Below are positions 5,230 to 5,336 of a stretch of 5,336 bases of DNA, in pieces. The position numbers and the translations under genes were made by a program. The notes under the pieces were generated by a model. That model was not told the DNA's origin. It made no database searches and saw only the letters and a program-made list of their open reading frames with translations. The stretch covers positions 1 to 5,336 of the forward strand of contig CAMKAE010000157.1 of assembly GCA_946410395.1 (NCBI GenBank), given 5' to 3'. How positions within the stretch are numbered: the first letter of the stretch is position 1; the number at the start of each line of letters is the position of its first letter. The DNA is from an uncultured Clostridia bacterium (GTDB lineage Bacteria > Bacillota > Clostridia > Christensenellales > Aristaeellaceae).

Positions 5230-5336
5230 GTGGATATTCGGAGCTATATGGAGGACAGGGCCTGCGACCTGGCGGCCCGGATCATCGAAAATGCGTCCAC
5301 GGTCCGCGCCGCAGCCGGACACTTCGGCATCTCGAA
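5230..5336 (+). CDS. spoIIID: Sporulation transcription factor SpoIIID, N-terminal part (3' end outside window)
   Basis: A small helix-turn-helix regulator that turns mother-cell genes on and off after sigma-E becomes active. The 35 visible codons read VDIRSYMEDRACDLAARI, then IENASTVRAAAGHFGIS, and the frame runs off the window. The pattern RSYxExRAxxxAxxIIENxxTVRxxAxxFGIS matches the start of clostridial SpoIIID, with TVRAAAGHFGIS entering the helix-turn-helix; the full protein is usually about 80-95 residues. The start is not certain. GTG at 5227 or 5230 is preferred, with AGAAGAGAGCAGGGAG just upstream. ATG 5179 is in frame but lies in the predicted -35 box. ATG 5248 would cut off the conserved RSY. 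The gene diverges from the lipoprotein unit. Confidence 0.85.
   Translation, partial: MDIRSYMEDRACDLAARIIENASTVRAAAGHFGIS

Noticed and set aside
5110..5322. Minus-strand open frame of 70 codons over the spoIIID start
   Set aside because: It is antisense to spoIIID and its promoter, with no family resemblance or ribosome binding site.
1..5336. CRISPR array, tRNA, rRNA, insertion sequence transposase
   Set aside because: No spaced direct repeats, cloverleaf or rRNA motifs, or transposase-like frames were seen on either strand.

Overview
The window looks like a chromosomal segment of an anaerobic, spore-forming member of the Clostridia, most likely a moderately GC-rich gut lineage of the Oscillospiraceae type. 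The evidence is a SpoIIID sporulation regulator at the right edge with a sigma-E-like promoter in front of it, AAGGAG ribosome binding sites, a DegV protein, and a large lipoprotein that joins an N-terminal propeller-like half to an ABC-type solute-binding half. The lineage is an inference from family resemblance; no search was run.

Layout, left to right. Positions 1-474 (+) hold the C-terminal part of an FMN nitroreductase-family protein; its first residues lie outside the window. Positions 475-710 have no gene but contain a 149-bp MITE-like element (554-702) with perfect 18-bp terminal inverted repeats and internal hairpins. It lies between the convergent nitroreductase and metallo-hydrolase genes. 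Positions 2376 down to 711 (-) form a two-gene operon, a DegV fatty-acid-binding-type protein followed 4 nt later by a COG1237-type metallo-beta-lactamase-fold hydrolase. It is driven by an extended -10 promoter (2421-2449) that a short dyad overlaps. A strong hairpin terminator (2488-2516) ends the next unit, which is an 826-residue lipoprotein (5012 down to 2532, -).

The region 5013-5229 is divergent. On the minus strand, a candidate 38-codon ORF with its own ribosome binding site (5125-5009) overlaps the lipoprotein start as ATGA. The same DNA also carries a TATAAT box and a 15-bp dyad. On the plus strand a sigma-E-like promoter (5175-5204) precedes spoIIID, which runs off the right edge.

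These genes do not form one pathway. The window holds four transcription units: nitroreductase, degV-MBL, lipoprotein (perhaps with a leader ORF), and spoIIID. The less ordinary items are the MITE-like repeat, the overlapping leader ORF, the solute-binding lipoprotein with no permease beside it, and the spoIIID promoter, which bears on the choice of start codon. I see no CRISPR array, tRNA, rRNA, transposase or clearly new multi-gene system.
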